64,000 nucleotides of DNA from Chloroflexota bacterium (GCA_027310565.1 DAIDAP010000030.1:83074-147073); one strand, 5' to 3'. Positions 6,720 to 15,167 are shown, counted from the first letter of the stretch. Notes: generated by a model not told the origin, from the sequence alone. Translations and numbers: made by a program.

Positions 6720-9547
6720 TGGCCACCGCGACGATCGACCAACTCATCATCAACTCCCCGTACGAGGAGCCGCGCGAGCACTGGGCCTACGATCCCGCGC
6801 TTCGGGTGTTCGAGCGGACGGCGGGCCGTCGACCGGCCGGGTTTGTCCGCGCCTCGACCTCCTCGAAGTCCTTCGACGACCCCGGGATCTTCACGCCCCT
6901 CGATCTCCCGAACCAGATTCGTCCGCGAGTGAAGGCCTGGCGCGAGGCTGGCTATCCCAACGCGACGGGCATCACCAAGCGGCTCCTCCAGCACTGGTAC
7001 GACCCCGAGCAGCGCGGCGACCGGCGCTTCTTCTTCTGTCAACTCGAGGCCATCGAGACGCTCATCTGGCTTGCCGAGGCTTCTGCCGCGGATCGTCAGG
7101 GCATCGAGGTTCCGAGCGATGGCGGTGAGTTCCTGCGGCTCTGTGCGAAGATGGCCACCGGCTCAGGCAAGACGATCGTCATGGCGATGGTCATCGCCTG
7201 GCAGATCCTGAACAAGGTCTCGTACCCGCAAGGCAAGCGCTTCTCGAAGGCCATCCTCGTCGTCGCGCCCGGGCTGACAGTGCGTAAGCGGCTCGAGGTG
7301 CTGCTGCCGAGCCAGCCGGGGAACTACTACGAGCTCTTCTCCATCATTCCGGCGGGTCTCGAGGACAAGCTGCGACAAGGCCGGGTACTCGTTCGCAACT
7401 GGCACGTGCTCGCGCCGCTCAACCCGGACGACGGACCGAAGGTCGTCAAGAAGGGTGCTGAGAGCGACGAGGCCTTCAGCCAACGAGTGCTCGAGGACCT
7501 CGCCTCGTCGCATGGACTCCTAGTCATCAACGATGAAGGGCACCACGCCTGGCGCGTGCCGCCAAAGACAAGCGCGCGCGAGGTCGGGAAAGACACGCTC
7601 GAGGAGGCGACCATCTGGGTTGGCGCGCTCGACCGGCTGCATCGGACGCGCGAGATCATCACGACCTACGACTTCTCGGCGACACCGTTCGCTCCCACCG
7701 GGAAGGCGAGCGGCGAAGCGACGCTGTTCGGCTGGGTCGTTAGTGACTTCGGCCTGAACGATGCGATCGAGTCGGGCTTGGTGAAGACACCGCGAGTGGT
7801 GGTGCGCGACGACGGCAAGCTCAGCTCCGACTACAAGTCGCGCCTGTACCACATCTACAACGACCCCGAGGTCAAGGCGGATCTCAGCCGACCCGCGAAG
7901 GCGCAGGAGCCCCTACCCGACCTCGTCCGGAACGCCTACGCCCTCCTAGGGAAGGACTGGATCGAGACGAAGAAGGCGTGGGAGGAGTGGGGGCAGCCGA
8001 CGCCGCCGGTGATGATCACGGTCGCCAACCGGACCGAGACGGCGGCACGCGTCTACAACGCGTTCATGATCGGCAAGATCCCCGGCATCGACGACCTGAA
8101 GGATCCCACGCGCACCCTGCACATCGACTCGAAGGTCCTCGAGGAGGCGGAAGCGCGCGACGAGATCGTCGAGGCGCTGCCGGTCGTGGTGGCTGACGAT
8201 GAGTCGAACGGAGATGCCGAGGCCGAGACCCCGGCGAAGCCAAAGTCAAAGAAGGACCAGGCCGAGTTCCTTCGCCTCATGGTGAATACGGTCGGGCAGC
8301 CAGGCCAGCCAGGCGCGAGCGTGCAGTCCGTGATCTCCGTGGGGATGCTCACCGAGGGATGGGACGCGAAGACGGTCACGCACATCATGGGTCTGCGCGC
8401 GTTCGACTCGCAGCTCCTCTGTGAGCAGGTCGTGGGTCGTGGTCTGCGCCGCACCTCATATGAGGTGAACCCCGAGACAGGCTTCTTCGATCCCGAATAT
8501 GTCAACATCTTTGGCGTCCCGTTCACGTTCCTCCCGCATGAGGGCGGTACGACGGTGCGCAAACCGAGTGCGCCGCCCGTTCCGGTGTTCCCCGACCCGA
8601 CTAAGGCGGCGTTCGCTATTAGCTGGCCCAACGTGGTGCGGATCGACCGCGAGTACCGTCCGCGCCTGGTGCTCGATCTCGCGAAGGTGAAGCCGCTCAT
8701 CCTGAACGCGAGCGACATCGCTATGAAGGCGCTGGTGGCGCCCGTGCTCGCTGGAAAGGCCGACTTCAGTCGACTGTCCCCGATCGACCTGCAGGAGCTC
8801 GCGCGGCAGTTCCGTCTCCAGCGGATCATCTTCGAGACGGCGCGCGATGTGTACGACCAGCTCAAGCCGACCTGGAAGGGCACACGCGAGAGCCTTCTGC
8901 CGCAGGTCATCGGTCTGGTCGAGGGATTCCTGGGCAGCGACCGACTGCAGATCCAACCGGCCGTCTATGCGCAGGATGAGCTGCGCCGTCGGCTGATCAT
9001 CACGCTGAACATGAACAAGGTCGTTCAGCACGTCTTTGAAGCCATCCACTTCGAAAACACCGAAGCGCTCGTCCCCGTCTTCGACACCGAGCGCCCGATC
9101 CGCGGCACCGGCGATATGGGGACCTGGTACACGAAGAAGCCGCGCGAGCGCACCCAACGGTCGCACGTCAACGTGTGCGTCTTCGACAGCAGCTGGGAGG
9201 CGACCGAGGCAATGCACCTCGACATCAATCCGGTGGTCAGCGCCTGGGTGAAGAACGACCATCTCGGGTTCGAGATCACGTACGTGTTCAACGGCGTGGT
9301 GAAGAAGTACCGTCCCGACTTCCTGATCCGGCTCACGAATGGCGTGACCCTGGTACTCGAAGTGAAGGGGCAGGACACGCAGGACAACCGGACGAAGCGC
9401 CAGTTCCTGGATGAGTGGGTCCGCGCGATCAACGCGCACGGAGGCTTCAGCACCTGGGCGTGGGACGTGTCGCTGTCGCAGGACGATCTGCCGGACGTTC
9501 TCGAACGCCACTGTCCCGCAGCGGCCAAGCAGATGCCGGTGGGTTGA
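6719..9547 (+). CDS. Type III-like restriction endonuclease/helicase (Res)
   Basis: 942 aa, GTG start overlapping the mod stop. Superfamily 2 helicase motifs are in order: Walker A ATGSGKT at residues 146-152, DEGH box near 271, SAT (DFSATPF) near 320, and motif VI QVVGRGLRR near 570. A PD-(D/E)xK nuclease site follows at the C terminus: PDF at 866 and E-V-K at 881-883. This is the architecture of Res subunits that translocate on DNA and cut; the overall sequence resembles a family often annotated as BPTD_3080-type restriction endonuclease, by recollection only. All catalytic motifs look intact, so the pair is probably an active superinfection-exclusion system of the prophage. Confidence 0.85.
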   Translation: MATATIDQLIINSPYEEPREHWAYDPALRVFERTAGRRPAGFVRASTSSKSFDDPGIFTPLDLPNQIRPRVKAWREAGYPNATGITKRLLQHWYDPEQRGDRRFFFCQLEAIETLIWLAEASAADRQGIEVPSDGGEFLRLCAKMATGSGKTIVMAMVIAWQILNKVSYPQGKRFSKAILVVAPGLTVRKRLEVLLPSQPGNYYELFSIIPAGLEDKLRQGRVLVRNWHVLAPLNPDDGPKVVKKGAESDEAFSQRVLEDLASSHGLLVINDEGHHAWRVPPKTSAREVGKDTLEEATIWVGALDRLHRTREIITTYDFSATPFAPTGKASGEATLFGWVVSDFGLNDAIESGLVKTPRVVVRDDGKLSSDYKSRLYHIYNDPEVKADLSRPAKAQEPLPDLVRNAYALLGKDWIETKKAWEEWGQPTPPVMITVANRTETAARVYNAFMIGKIPGIDDLKDPTRTLHIDSKVLEEAEARDEIVEALPVVVADDESNGDAEAETPAKPKSKKDQAEFLRLMVNTVGQPGQPGASVQSVISVGMLTEGWDAKTVTHIMGLRAFDSQLLCEQVVGRGLRRTSYEVNPETGFFDPEYVNIFGVPFTFLPHEGGTTVRKPSAPPVPVFPDPTKAAFAISWPNVVRIDREYRPRLVLDLAKVKPLILNASDIAMKALVAPVLAGKADFSRLSPIDLQELARQFRLQRIIFETARDVYDQLKPTWKGTRESLLPQVIGLVEGFLGSDRLQIQPAVYAQDELRRRLIITLNMNKVVQHVFEAIHFENTEALVPVFDTERPIRGTGDMGTWYTKKPRERTQRSHVNVCVFDSSWEATEAMHLDINPVVSAWVKNDHLGFEITYVFNGVVKKYRPDFLIRLTNGVTLVLEVKGQDTQDNRTKRQFLDEWVRAINAHGGFSTWAWDVSLSQDDLPDVLERHCPAAAKQMPVG

Positions 9548-9796
9548 GCGAGGCGTCCGTGCCGGGCGTCGACGCGAGTCGGCCCGCAACTGCTCGCACG
9601 GCTTCGGACCGCGTTGCCGCTGTCACGACGAGAGGCGCGGTGCTACACGGTGAGAAGAGGCGTGGCTGGTCCGGCGACGCGTGAATCTGCGGGCCCTCAA
9701 TCTCACGGCACACGCCGCAGGTGTGCGTCGCCCATACGTACCAGGTCGTGACCTTCTCCATGTACGAAGGAACGGTCGAGGCTTGATCGCTGCGGG

Positions 9797-10549
9797 ATGA
9801 CAGCGCGACCGGAGTTCGCGATCTGGCGGCCGCCCGACACAGCCACGCTGACCCTCGATGTGGCGCCTCGCTTGGAGAGCTGGGACGCGAAGGCGGCTCG
9901 GTCCCAAGTAGCGCTCGGGCAGTATCTCGATCACGTCACCGAGCTCACGCGCGGCCAGATGGCCGAGGCGGGAACCGCCGCGCTGTCGCTCGAGCTCGCC
10001 GTATCCCTGCCGGGGACGGCCCATCTGCTTCAGGGCCGCTACGACCTCGACAACTTCCTCTCCCCGATCGTCCGGCGTCTGGGGAGCCGCATGTTTGCGT
10101 CCGCGCATGCATCGAAGAGGCGTGGCGCTGCCTCGACGGTCCGCATCGGCCCAGCCGTCGTGGCAGAACCTCCGGACCCTGCCGTGTGGTCGTTCGCGAC
10201 CGCCGAGACGACCGTCTCGACGGCGACCGCCGCATGGAAGCGACAGATCGCGGAGCAGAGCGCGCCGGGCGTCGGCCTCGCGCCCGACGGTCCACTCGAG
10301 CTGCAGATCGCTCTCGCGGTCTCAGAACGGCGCAACTGGGCATGGCTGTGGAAGCCTGCGATCGATGCTCTCGGCGCGATCGTCGGCGCGGAGAATCCCG
10401 CGCGGCCATTCCAGACGCGCGACGACCGGATCGTGCGCCTCGCGCTTCACCGAACCGTCGACGACACGCTCGGCGACCGCGTGCGCACCGGTGTCTGGTG
10501 GCGCTCGGCCGAGGAGCCCACTGCGCCGCCGAAACTTACGGGCGCGTGA
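9797..10549 (+). CDS. Unknown 250-aa protein downstream of mod/res
   Basis: 250 aa, not recognised with certainty. Two regions resemble the RusA resolvase pattern: YDLDNFLSPIVRRLG (about residues 82-96) and W-x-KPAIDALGAIVG...DDRIVRLALHR (about 188-228), where RusA proteins have a D-x-DN-x-x-K and a DD motif. It could be a divergent, duplicated RusA-like nuclease fold, but key residues cannot be verified by eye. It follows mod/res after a 249-base gap (9548-9796) in which I see no convincing gene, so it may be an accessory of the restriction system or an independent cargo gene. Confidence 0.5.
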   Translation: MTARPEFAIWRPPDTATLTLDVAPRLESWDAKAARSQVALGQYLDHVTELTRGQMAEAGTAALSLELAVSLPGTAHLLQGRYDLDNFLSPIVRRLGSRMFASAHASKRRGAASTVRIGPAVVAEPPDPAVWSFATAETTVSTATAAWKRQIAEQSAPGVGLAPDGPLELQIALAVSERRNWAWLWKPAIDALGAIVGAENPARPFQTRDDRIVRLALHRTVDDTLGDRVRTGVWWRSAEEPTAPPKLTGA

Positions 10550-10697
10550 GTTCCGGGCCGACCGCCGCGACCGCGCACAGAATTACGCCCAGCGTGTGAA
10601 AGTCCTTCCAATTCCGGCTGGTCGCCCCGTGGATTGCGACGAGGGCGAGTGCCGTCATCCCAGCGAGCTGCACGTACCTCCAGTCCTTGCTGCTCAT
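10536..10697 (-). CDS. 53-aa small membrane protein, missed by the ORF track
   Basis: Runs from ATG at 10697 to TAA at 10536. It has the strongest Shine-Dalgarno of the window (AGGAGGTGAT, 3 bases before the ATG). The peptide (starts MSSKDWRYVQLAG) has two short hydrophobic helices around residues 11-25 and 36-47 joined by a polar turn. It lies 14 bases downstream of the stop of the ribbon-helix-helix/zinc-ribbon gene on the same strand, so the two probably form an operon; its end overlaps the convergent unknown gene by 14 bases. Function unknown. Confidence 0.6.
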   Translation of the reverse strand: MSSKDWRYVQLAGMTALALVAIHGATSRNWKDFHTLGVILCAVAAVGPELTRP

Positions 10698-10711
10698 CTC
10701 ATCACCTCCTC

Positions 10712-11236
10712 TCAGCTCGCGCTCTTGGACCCGAGATAGGCGGCGCCGAGCACGATGCCGAGAGCGCCGAGCAGTAGGAGGAGTTCGGTCTGATCGAGAC
10801 CCTTCGTCTGTGGGCCGACGAGCACCGACGTCAGACCGCGCTTGCAGTTCGGGCAGTGCCCGGTGACGAGCACATCGAATCCGGTCACGGGCTTACCGCA
10901 GTGCGGACAGGGTCCAAGGGTCTGTCCCGCTCGCTGCGCTAGCGTCTGCAAACTGCGCTCGCGCTCCTGAAGCGAAGACAGAGTGACATTCACCTCGGCC
11001 AGATCCACGCGTGCCGCGGCGAGCTGACGATCCTGTTCAACGATCCGCTCGCGGAGCTCATCGACCGACGCGGCGTTGGAAACTGCCTCGAGCCCGCGCT
11101 CGAGCAGGTCGACGACGGCCGCGGTGAGCGTCATGCCACGGTCGCCTGCATACGACTCGACCTGTGCCTTCAGGCCGCTCGCGATTCGCGCGTACACGAC
11201 GGAGGTCGAAGTGTCAGTAATCACTATCGATAACAT
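10712..11236 (-). CDS. Ribbon-helix-helix / coiled coil / zinc ribbon / membrane-tail protein
   Basis: 174 aa from the internal ATG 11236 (the track start at 11302 adds 22 residues that look non-coding). Domains in order: a ribbon-helix-helix-like segment (residues about 10-50, with SVVYARIASGLK and RGMTLTAAVVDLLERGL), a coiled coil (about 55-105), a zinc ribbon (CPHCGKP ... HCPNCKRG, about 110-135), and a C-terminal transmembrane helix rich in Leu/Gly. A DNA-binding head plus a membrane tail is an unusual mix and could tether DNA or a regulator to the membrane. Divergent from the 11350 operon; a shared regulatory region lies between them. Family unknown. Confidence 0.6.
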   Translation of the reverse strand: MLSIVITDTSTSVVYARIASGLKAQVESYAGDRGMTLTAAVVDLLERGLEAVSNAASVDELRERIVEQDRQLAAARVDLAEVNVTLSSLQERERSLQTLAQRAGQTLGPCPHCGKPVTGFDVLVTGHCPNCKRGLTSVLVGPQTKGLDQTELLLLLGALGIVLGAAYLGSKSAS

Positions 11237-11314
11237 AGCGTATCGCAAGGCCACGTCGCGAAGGCGTTCCCCTGTCCCAAACGGAGGACCGCCCATCGTC
11301 AAGCGAAGGGCTGT

Positions 11315-11343
11315 TTGTGTTCGGCGGCAGAACCTGCTAACAA
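11315..11343 (+). promoter_or_regulatory. Promoter of the 11350 gene, apparently leaderless
   Basis: A -35 TTGTGT (11315-11320), a 17-base spacer and a -10 TAACAA (11338-11343) precede ATG 11350 by exactly 6 bases, placing the expected +1 on the start codon. No Shine-Dalgarno is present. Seen directly; the transcription start is inferred. Confidence 0.6.
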
Positions 11344-11349
11344 AGTGTC

Positions 11350-11967
11350 ATGAGAAAGCCGCCGACATACGAAGAGGTCTCGGAGGAGATCGGGGCCATC
11401 TATCCAGTCCTCTACCGCGCGTTCGAGGCAGCGACGGCCAAGGCGAAAGACTACTTCGTCAGGCAGGGGCGACCCATCGACTGGCAGCTGTACCCGGATC
11501 TCGTCCGATACGAGGCGAAGGTGCTCCTCGTCGAGGCCGGACACGACGCCCAATACGAGATGGAGGAGCTCTCGCGGAACGGGCTCATGGCGGTGTTCTC
11601 TGGGTACCCGACGCGGATCCGCAAGGCGGACAACGGAACGGTCCCGCTGCCGGGGAACTCCCAGCCCTACATGCTCCACCTGAATCAGCAAGCGTGGCTT
11701 TCACTCTTCGGCGAGCGCAAGTGGAACCTGATGGCGCTTTGGGACACCACTCCGCTCGGTCTCCTTGGTTCCATAAGGCTTGCGCTGACCGCGTCGGCGA
11801 CGAAGGCGAGCGTGGAGAACTACTGGATTGAGACGATCCCGCACCCGGCCGCTGCTCAGCAGCCTCCGACTACGCCGGGTGACGGACAGACTGAGATCGA
11901 ACGCGAAGACATTGATATCGGCCCTGCCGCGTCCGAAGAGGATGAGCGGGCGGACGAAGGCAAATGA
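11350..11967 (+). CDS. Unknown protein coupled to the ImmA/IrrE regulator
   Basis: 205 aa, not recognised. The first 155 residues form a mixed alpha/beta domain with several Trp and Tyr; the last 50 are acidic and disordered (Asp/Glu/Pro rich), a layout often seen in proteins that are targets of proteolysis. The stop overlaps the start of the XRE-ImmA/IrrE gene (ATGA). Because such metallopeptidases usually cleave a cognate partner encoded next door, this protein is a candidate substrate or partner. It appears to be translated from a leaderless mRNA. Confidence 0.6.
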   Translation: MRKPPTYEEVSEEIGAIYPVLYRAFEAATAKAKDYFVRQGRPIDWQLYPDLVRYEAKVLLVEAGHDAQYEMEELSRNGLMAVFSGYPTRIRKADNGTVPLPGNSQPYMLHLNQQAWLSLFGERKWNLMALWDTTPLGLLGSIRLALTASATKASVENYWIETIPHPAAAQQPPTTPGDGQTEIEREDIDIGPAASEEDERADEGK

Positions 11968-13100
11968 TTTGGGGAGATCGGGTTCGGTTGGTCCGCGAGC
12001 TTCGCGGACTCACGCAGGGTGATCTAGCCGAGCAGATCGGCATCAGCCGCGTGACGGTCGCCCACATCGAGACCGGACGCGCGCAGCCGTCGGACGCGGT
12101 CGTTGAGACGTTGGCGCTGCGGACGGGATTCCCGCCTGCATTCTTCCGACAGGGACCGGTGCCGCCGCTCCCGCTGGGGTCGCTCCTCTTCCGCGCGAGA
12201 CGCGCAACGACCAAGTGGGAGTTCGCGCAGGCGCAGCGATACGGCGAGCTCGTGTACGAGTGCGCTGAGACTCTTGCCCGGCGCCTCTCGCACACTCCAG
12301 CGATTCGGCTCCCGCGATTTGCGCACGATCCCGCGGGCCGCCTTACTCCTGCCTCCTCTGCCCAGGTGACGCGCGCGGCGCTGGGTTTCTCACCGGTCGC
12401 GCCGATAGGGAACCTCGTGACCGCCGTGGAGAAGGCCGGCGTGTTCGTGCTGGCGCTGCCGACGAGCCTCGAGAAGCGCGACGCGTTCTCGACCTGGGTC
12501 CAGACGACGGAAGGTCTACTGCGTCCGCTGATCGCGCTCTCGACCGGTGTTCCGGGCGACCGGCTCCGGCTGAGTCTCGCGCACGAGCTGGGACATCTCG
12601 TCCTCCATCAGGAGATGACCGGCACGCTCGACGAGATCGAAGAGCAGGCGCAGCGCTTCGCGGTCGAACTCTTGATCCCGCGAGAGGCAATGGTGGTCGA
12701 GATCACCCAACCAGTGACCCTCACCAGCCTCGCCGAGCTCAAGCCTCGATGGGGCGTGTCAATCCAGGCGCTGATCATGGCGGCTCGCGACTACGACCTG
12801 GTGACCGATCGCCAGAAGCGGTATCTCTTCGAGCAGCTGGGCGCGATGGGTTGGCGCACGAATGAACCGATCGCAGTCACTCCCGAGAAGCCGCGGACGC
12901 TTCGCAGGATGGCGGAGATCGCGTTTGGTGAGACCGCGACCGCGGAGCGCCTCGCGGACGCGATGAACATCCCTGTGGCGCTGGCGCGAGAGATCCTCGA
13001 TGCCCATGCGACCAAGTCGGAGATGCCCGCCATCGGCGGTCCCAAGCCGGACAACAGGAAGGTCGTGCACTTCACGCCACGTCCGCGCGCAGTTCCGTAG
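11964..13100 (+). CDS. XRE-type regulator fused to an ImmA/IrrE metallopeptidase
   Basis: 378 aa. Residues 5-60 form a Cro/CI-type helix-turn-helix (LTQGDLAEQIGISRVTVAHIE). Residues about 140-260 are the ImmA/IrrE zinc peptidase with the HELGH motif in LAHELGHLVLH at about 203-207; A-V-E-L-L-I-P-R-E-A follows as in the family. The C-terminal 110 residues are uncharacterised. Known relatives cleave phage repressors (ImmA) or DdrO (IrrE). As a fusion with its own DNA-binding domain it may regulate the element's lysogeny or its own operon in response to damage. It is cotranslated with the unknown protein upstream. Confidence 0.8.
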   Translation: MIWGDRVRLVRELRGLTQGDLAEQIGISRVTVAHIETGRAQPSDAVVETLALRTGFPPAFFRQGPVPPLPLGSLLFRARRATTKWEFAQAQRYGELVYECAETLARRLSHTPAIRLPRFAHDPAGRLTPASSAQVTRAALGFSPVAPIGNLVTAVEKAGVFVLALPTSLEKRDAFSTWVQTTEGLLRPLIALSTGVPGDRLRLSLAHELGHLVLHQEMTGTLDEIEEQAQRFAVELLIPREAMVVEITQPVTLTSLAELKPRWGVSIQALIMAARDYDLVTDRQKRYLFEQLGAMGWRTNEPIAVTPEKPRTLRRMAEIAFGETATAERLADAMNIPVALAREILDAHATKSEMPAIGGPKPDNRKVVHFTPRPRAVP

Positions 13101-13278
13101 CGGAGGTTCTGTCCAAGACCGAGGTTGCTAAGGCCACGGAGCAGACGAAATCGGGAGCGAGGTTTGGGGTCCGGATTCGCACGTACGGACGCACCCACGG
13201 TCCGCGGCGGATTCTGCAAAAAGGCGCCGGACCGGGTGTATCTTGCCGGCCCGGTGGAGACCCGGTTTGCAGTACTGC

Positions 13279-13330
13279 GTGGACAAGTTCGTGGATGAAC
13301 ATGTGGACGAATCCAGTGGTGGACTCGACC
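13279..13330 (+). repeat. Direct-repeat array A, 12-bp period (GTGGAYRARNNN)
   Basis: Three contiguous 12-mers GTGGACAAGTTC, GTGGATGAACAT, GTGGACGAATCC (13279-13314), a 4-base gap, then a fourth GTGGACTCGACC (13319-13330). The same array type recurs at 22804-22861 and 31563-31598, each time upstream of a gene and in the same orientation relative to it. The core overlaps the DnaA-box consensus (complement TTNTCCACA), but the regular period suggests an operator for an oligomeric regulator. Confidence 0.65.
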
Positions 13331-13339
13331 AAACGTTCT
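13326..13339. promoter_or_regulatory. LexA-box-like site, one mismatch
   Basis: CGACC-AAAC-GTTCT matches the CGAAC-N4-GTTCK form seen at lexA and dnaB in this window except for one base (CGACC instead of CGAAC). It overlaps the end of repeat array A and lies about 140 bases upstream of the 13480 gene. Could give SOS control of prophage genes; chance occurrence is possible. Confidence 0.35.
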
Positions 13340-13383
13340 AACCTGCTTCGACACTGCGGCATCGGTCTTCGCGAGGAGGTCGG

Positions 13384-13467
13384 ATGGCAATCGCCTACGC
13401 AGGTCTAGGCAGCGTCGTCCTGTGGGTACCCATCGTCCGTCTATGCATACCCCGAAGGAACGGGTAG
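13384..13467 (+). CDS. 27-aa small ORF with strong ribosome binding site
   Basis: ATG 13384 is preceded by GCGAGGAGGTCGG, an excellent Shine-Dalgarno. The peptide is 27 residues (starts MAIAYAGLGSV, ends PRRNG) with a hydrophobic middle. It ends 12 bases before the start of the 13480 gene, so it could be a leader peptide or a small membrane peptide. Too short for any homology argument. Confidence 0.35.
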   Translation: MAIAYAGLGSVVLWVPIVRLCIPRRNG

Positions 13468-13479
13468 ACCGGGAGCGAG

Positions 13480-14535
13480 ATGGTGGAGCGGCGGCCCGCT
13501 GCGCTTGCGGTCGGCGGTCTCTGGCGCGACGTCCTGAACTTCATGGGCGACCGACCCATGTCGCCTGACCTGTACCTCCCACTCGCGGACGCCGTGCTTC
13601 CGAAGTGGGCGAAGTGGACCTACTTCCTCGGCCACGCTGCAGCCTCGCTCACCAGCGACCGCGCTGAGCTCGAGGCGGACGTCGCCAAGGCACGGATCGG
13701 CTGGCGGATCTGGACTGAGAGGCGGGAGGACCTTCGGGCGTACGCGCAGAAGGTCGTACGCCAGCGGGTCGACGACGAACTGCTCGAGGAGTGGTGGGTC
13801 TGCGACGCGGGCGGCGGAAAGTTGGCGCTCGCGGACTTCTCGACGAAGGGCGGTGACGACAAGTACGCCAGCGACTTCCGTCGGCGCATGGAGCTCACCA
13901 AGGAGGATGAGAGGGTCCTTCGTTACCAGCCGGACATGCAACCGCGCTACTTGGACTACTGGCTCCTCTCTTGGACGCACTGGAATCTTCGATGGGTCGA
14001 AGACTTGGAGACCGTGCGCCGCCTTGGACGCAAGACATGGCCCGCGGATGCGCAGCACCGTGAGCACTGGACGCCAGAGGAACTCCAACTCGTCAACTGG
14101 TACTTCGAGGAGCAGCAGCCGTACCTCATCAGTTCGGAGGACGACTCAGTCGATCCGTTCGCGCTCGAAGTGTCGAACGGAGAACAGGGCATCGGCTTTG
14201 GAATGGACGGACTCCGCTACGTCATGTACGTATTCCTTCGCGCCGTTGTGATCGACTTCGTCGACGAAATTCTTGAGCGAACAAGGCGGCCGACGGCGCG
14301 GGGATCTCTCTCATGCATCGAGTGCGGCACGTTCGTAGGCCGACGTGCGCTCGGATACGGGCAGCTCTATTGCTCCAATCGATGCAAGAAGCGCGCGGCG
14401 AAGCGTCGGTACCGTAGCCGCATCGCGACCAGGGTGGAGCGCCGGGCGCTCGTCGCAATAGGCACAGGTGCTACCGGCGAGAGGCGAGCTGCCGGCGTCG
14501 CACCTGAGGGTGGAGAGAGGGGGAGCGTCGCGTGA
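13480..14535 (+). CDS. Unknown protein with C-terminal CGNR-like zinc motif
   Basis: 351 aa. The first 270 residues are a helical, Trp-rich domain I do not recognise. Residues about 272-310 carry a zinc-finger motif (C-I-E-C-G ... YCSNRCKKRAAKRRYR) that resembles the C-terminal zinc motif of CGNR proteins, which bind nucleic acid; a basic, disordered tail follows. It opens a small operon: its stop overlaps the next start (GTGA). The upstream region bears repeat array A and a LexA-box-like site. Role unknown; a DNA-binding regulator is plausible. Confidence 0.6.
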   Translation: MVERRPAALAVGGLWRDVLNFMGDRPMSPDLYLPLADAVLPKWAKWTYFLGHAAASLTSDRAELEADVAKARIGWRIWTERREDLRAYAQKVVRQRVDDELLEEWWVCDAGGGKLALADFSTKGGDDKYASDFRRRMELTKEDERVLRYQPDMQPRYLDYWLLSWTHWNLRWVEDLETVRRLGRKTWPADAQHREHWTPEELQLVNWYFEEQQPYLISSEDDSVDPFALEVSNGEQGIGFGMDGLRYVMYVFLRAVVIDFVDEILERTRRPTARGSLSCIECGTFVGRRALGYGQLYCSNRCKKRAAKRRYRSRIATRVERRALVAIGTGATGERRAAGVAPEGGERGSVA

Positions 14536-15167
14536 TGAGGCCGCGGCATCGCGAAGACAGTGGTGGCTCGACCGACCCGTCGACGCGATCCGAGACTAAC
14601 GTCGGCGTCGACAACGGCAGACTGCTCCGTCTGTTCAAGAGGACGCTGAAGGATCAGACGCCTCAGCAGCGCCGACTGCTCGCGGGTGACATCGCGCTGG
14701 AGATCCCCAGCGAGGCTGTCACGCGCGGCGATCCCGAACCCCTATGGATGCAACACCTCCGGACCTTCGTTCGCCGGGAGCTCGACCTCGACCCTCCCCA
14801 ACCGACTCCTGGGTTCGCGGTCGCGACTGCCGAGGCAGAGACCCTCGACGAGGACATCAGCGGCGGGGGCGATCGCCTCGACGACACGAGTCACCACGTT
14901 CCAGCCTCTTCTGACCGGAAGGGCGGCCGACCGGCCATCTCACCGGAGAAAGCGCGCCGCCGTCTGCTCGGGGCGATCATCCGTCTGCGTTCGAGGAGCC
15001 CACTGACGGATCGCTTGACCAACGTCGCGCTGGCCAGGGCGTCCGGCGTCAGTCCCGAGACGATCGGCAGCTGGCTCGCGCTGGCCGAATGGAACCTCGA
15101 GGAGCTGGAGGTCGAGTGGATACGCCGCGAGCGGTTACGCGCCCCACGCGGGCCTTCGCGGCCCTAG
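14532..15167 (+). CDS. Unknown protein sharing a C-terminal helical domain with the 15752 gene
   Basis: 211 aa from GTG 14532 (ATG 14535 is an alternative). Residues about 25-95 form one helical region; a Gly/Asp-rich linker follows; residues about 130-205 are a compact helical domain with the pattern KGGRPAISPEKARRRLL, then LTNVALA, T-I-G-S-W-L and AEWNLEELEVEW. The same pattern occurs at the end of the 15752 product, so the two share a domain, perhaps a helix-turn-helix. The 3' end overlaps the convergent 15164-15622 gene by 4 bases. Confidence 0.55.
   Translation: MMRPRHREDSGGSTDPSTRSETNVGVDNGRLLRLFKRTLKDQTPQQRRLLAGDIALEIPSEAVTRGDPEPLWMQHLRTFVRRELDLDPPQPTPGFAVATAEAETLDEDISGGGDRLDDTSHHVPASSDRKGGRPAISPEKARRRLLGAIIRLRSRSPLTDRLTNVALARASGVSPETIGSWLALAEWNLEELEVEWIRRERLRAPRGPSRP

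Larger units (their letters stand above)
13101..13383 (+). other. Non-coding regulatory stretch of the prophage
   Basis: No credible gene lies in these 283 bases. They contain the palindrome GCAGTACTGC (13269-13278), the 12-bp repeat array (13279-13330), a LexA-box-like sequence (13326-13339) and, at the 3' end, the strong Shine-Dalgarno of a 27-codon ORF. The minus-strand frames listed in the track here lack coding character. Confidence 0.45.

Noticed and set aside
9447-9761. 104-aa minus-strand ORF with a C-G-V-C motif after res
   Set aside because: Only one cysteine pair, no ribosome binding site, Pro/Ala/Arg-rich end that is antisense to res; not enough to call a gene.
13279-13330. Repeat arrays A-C as CRISPR
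   Set aside because: Units are 12 bp with 3 variable bases and no spacers; no cas genes are present.
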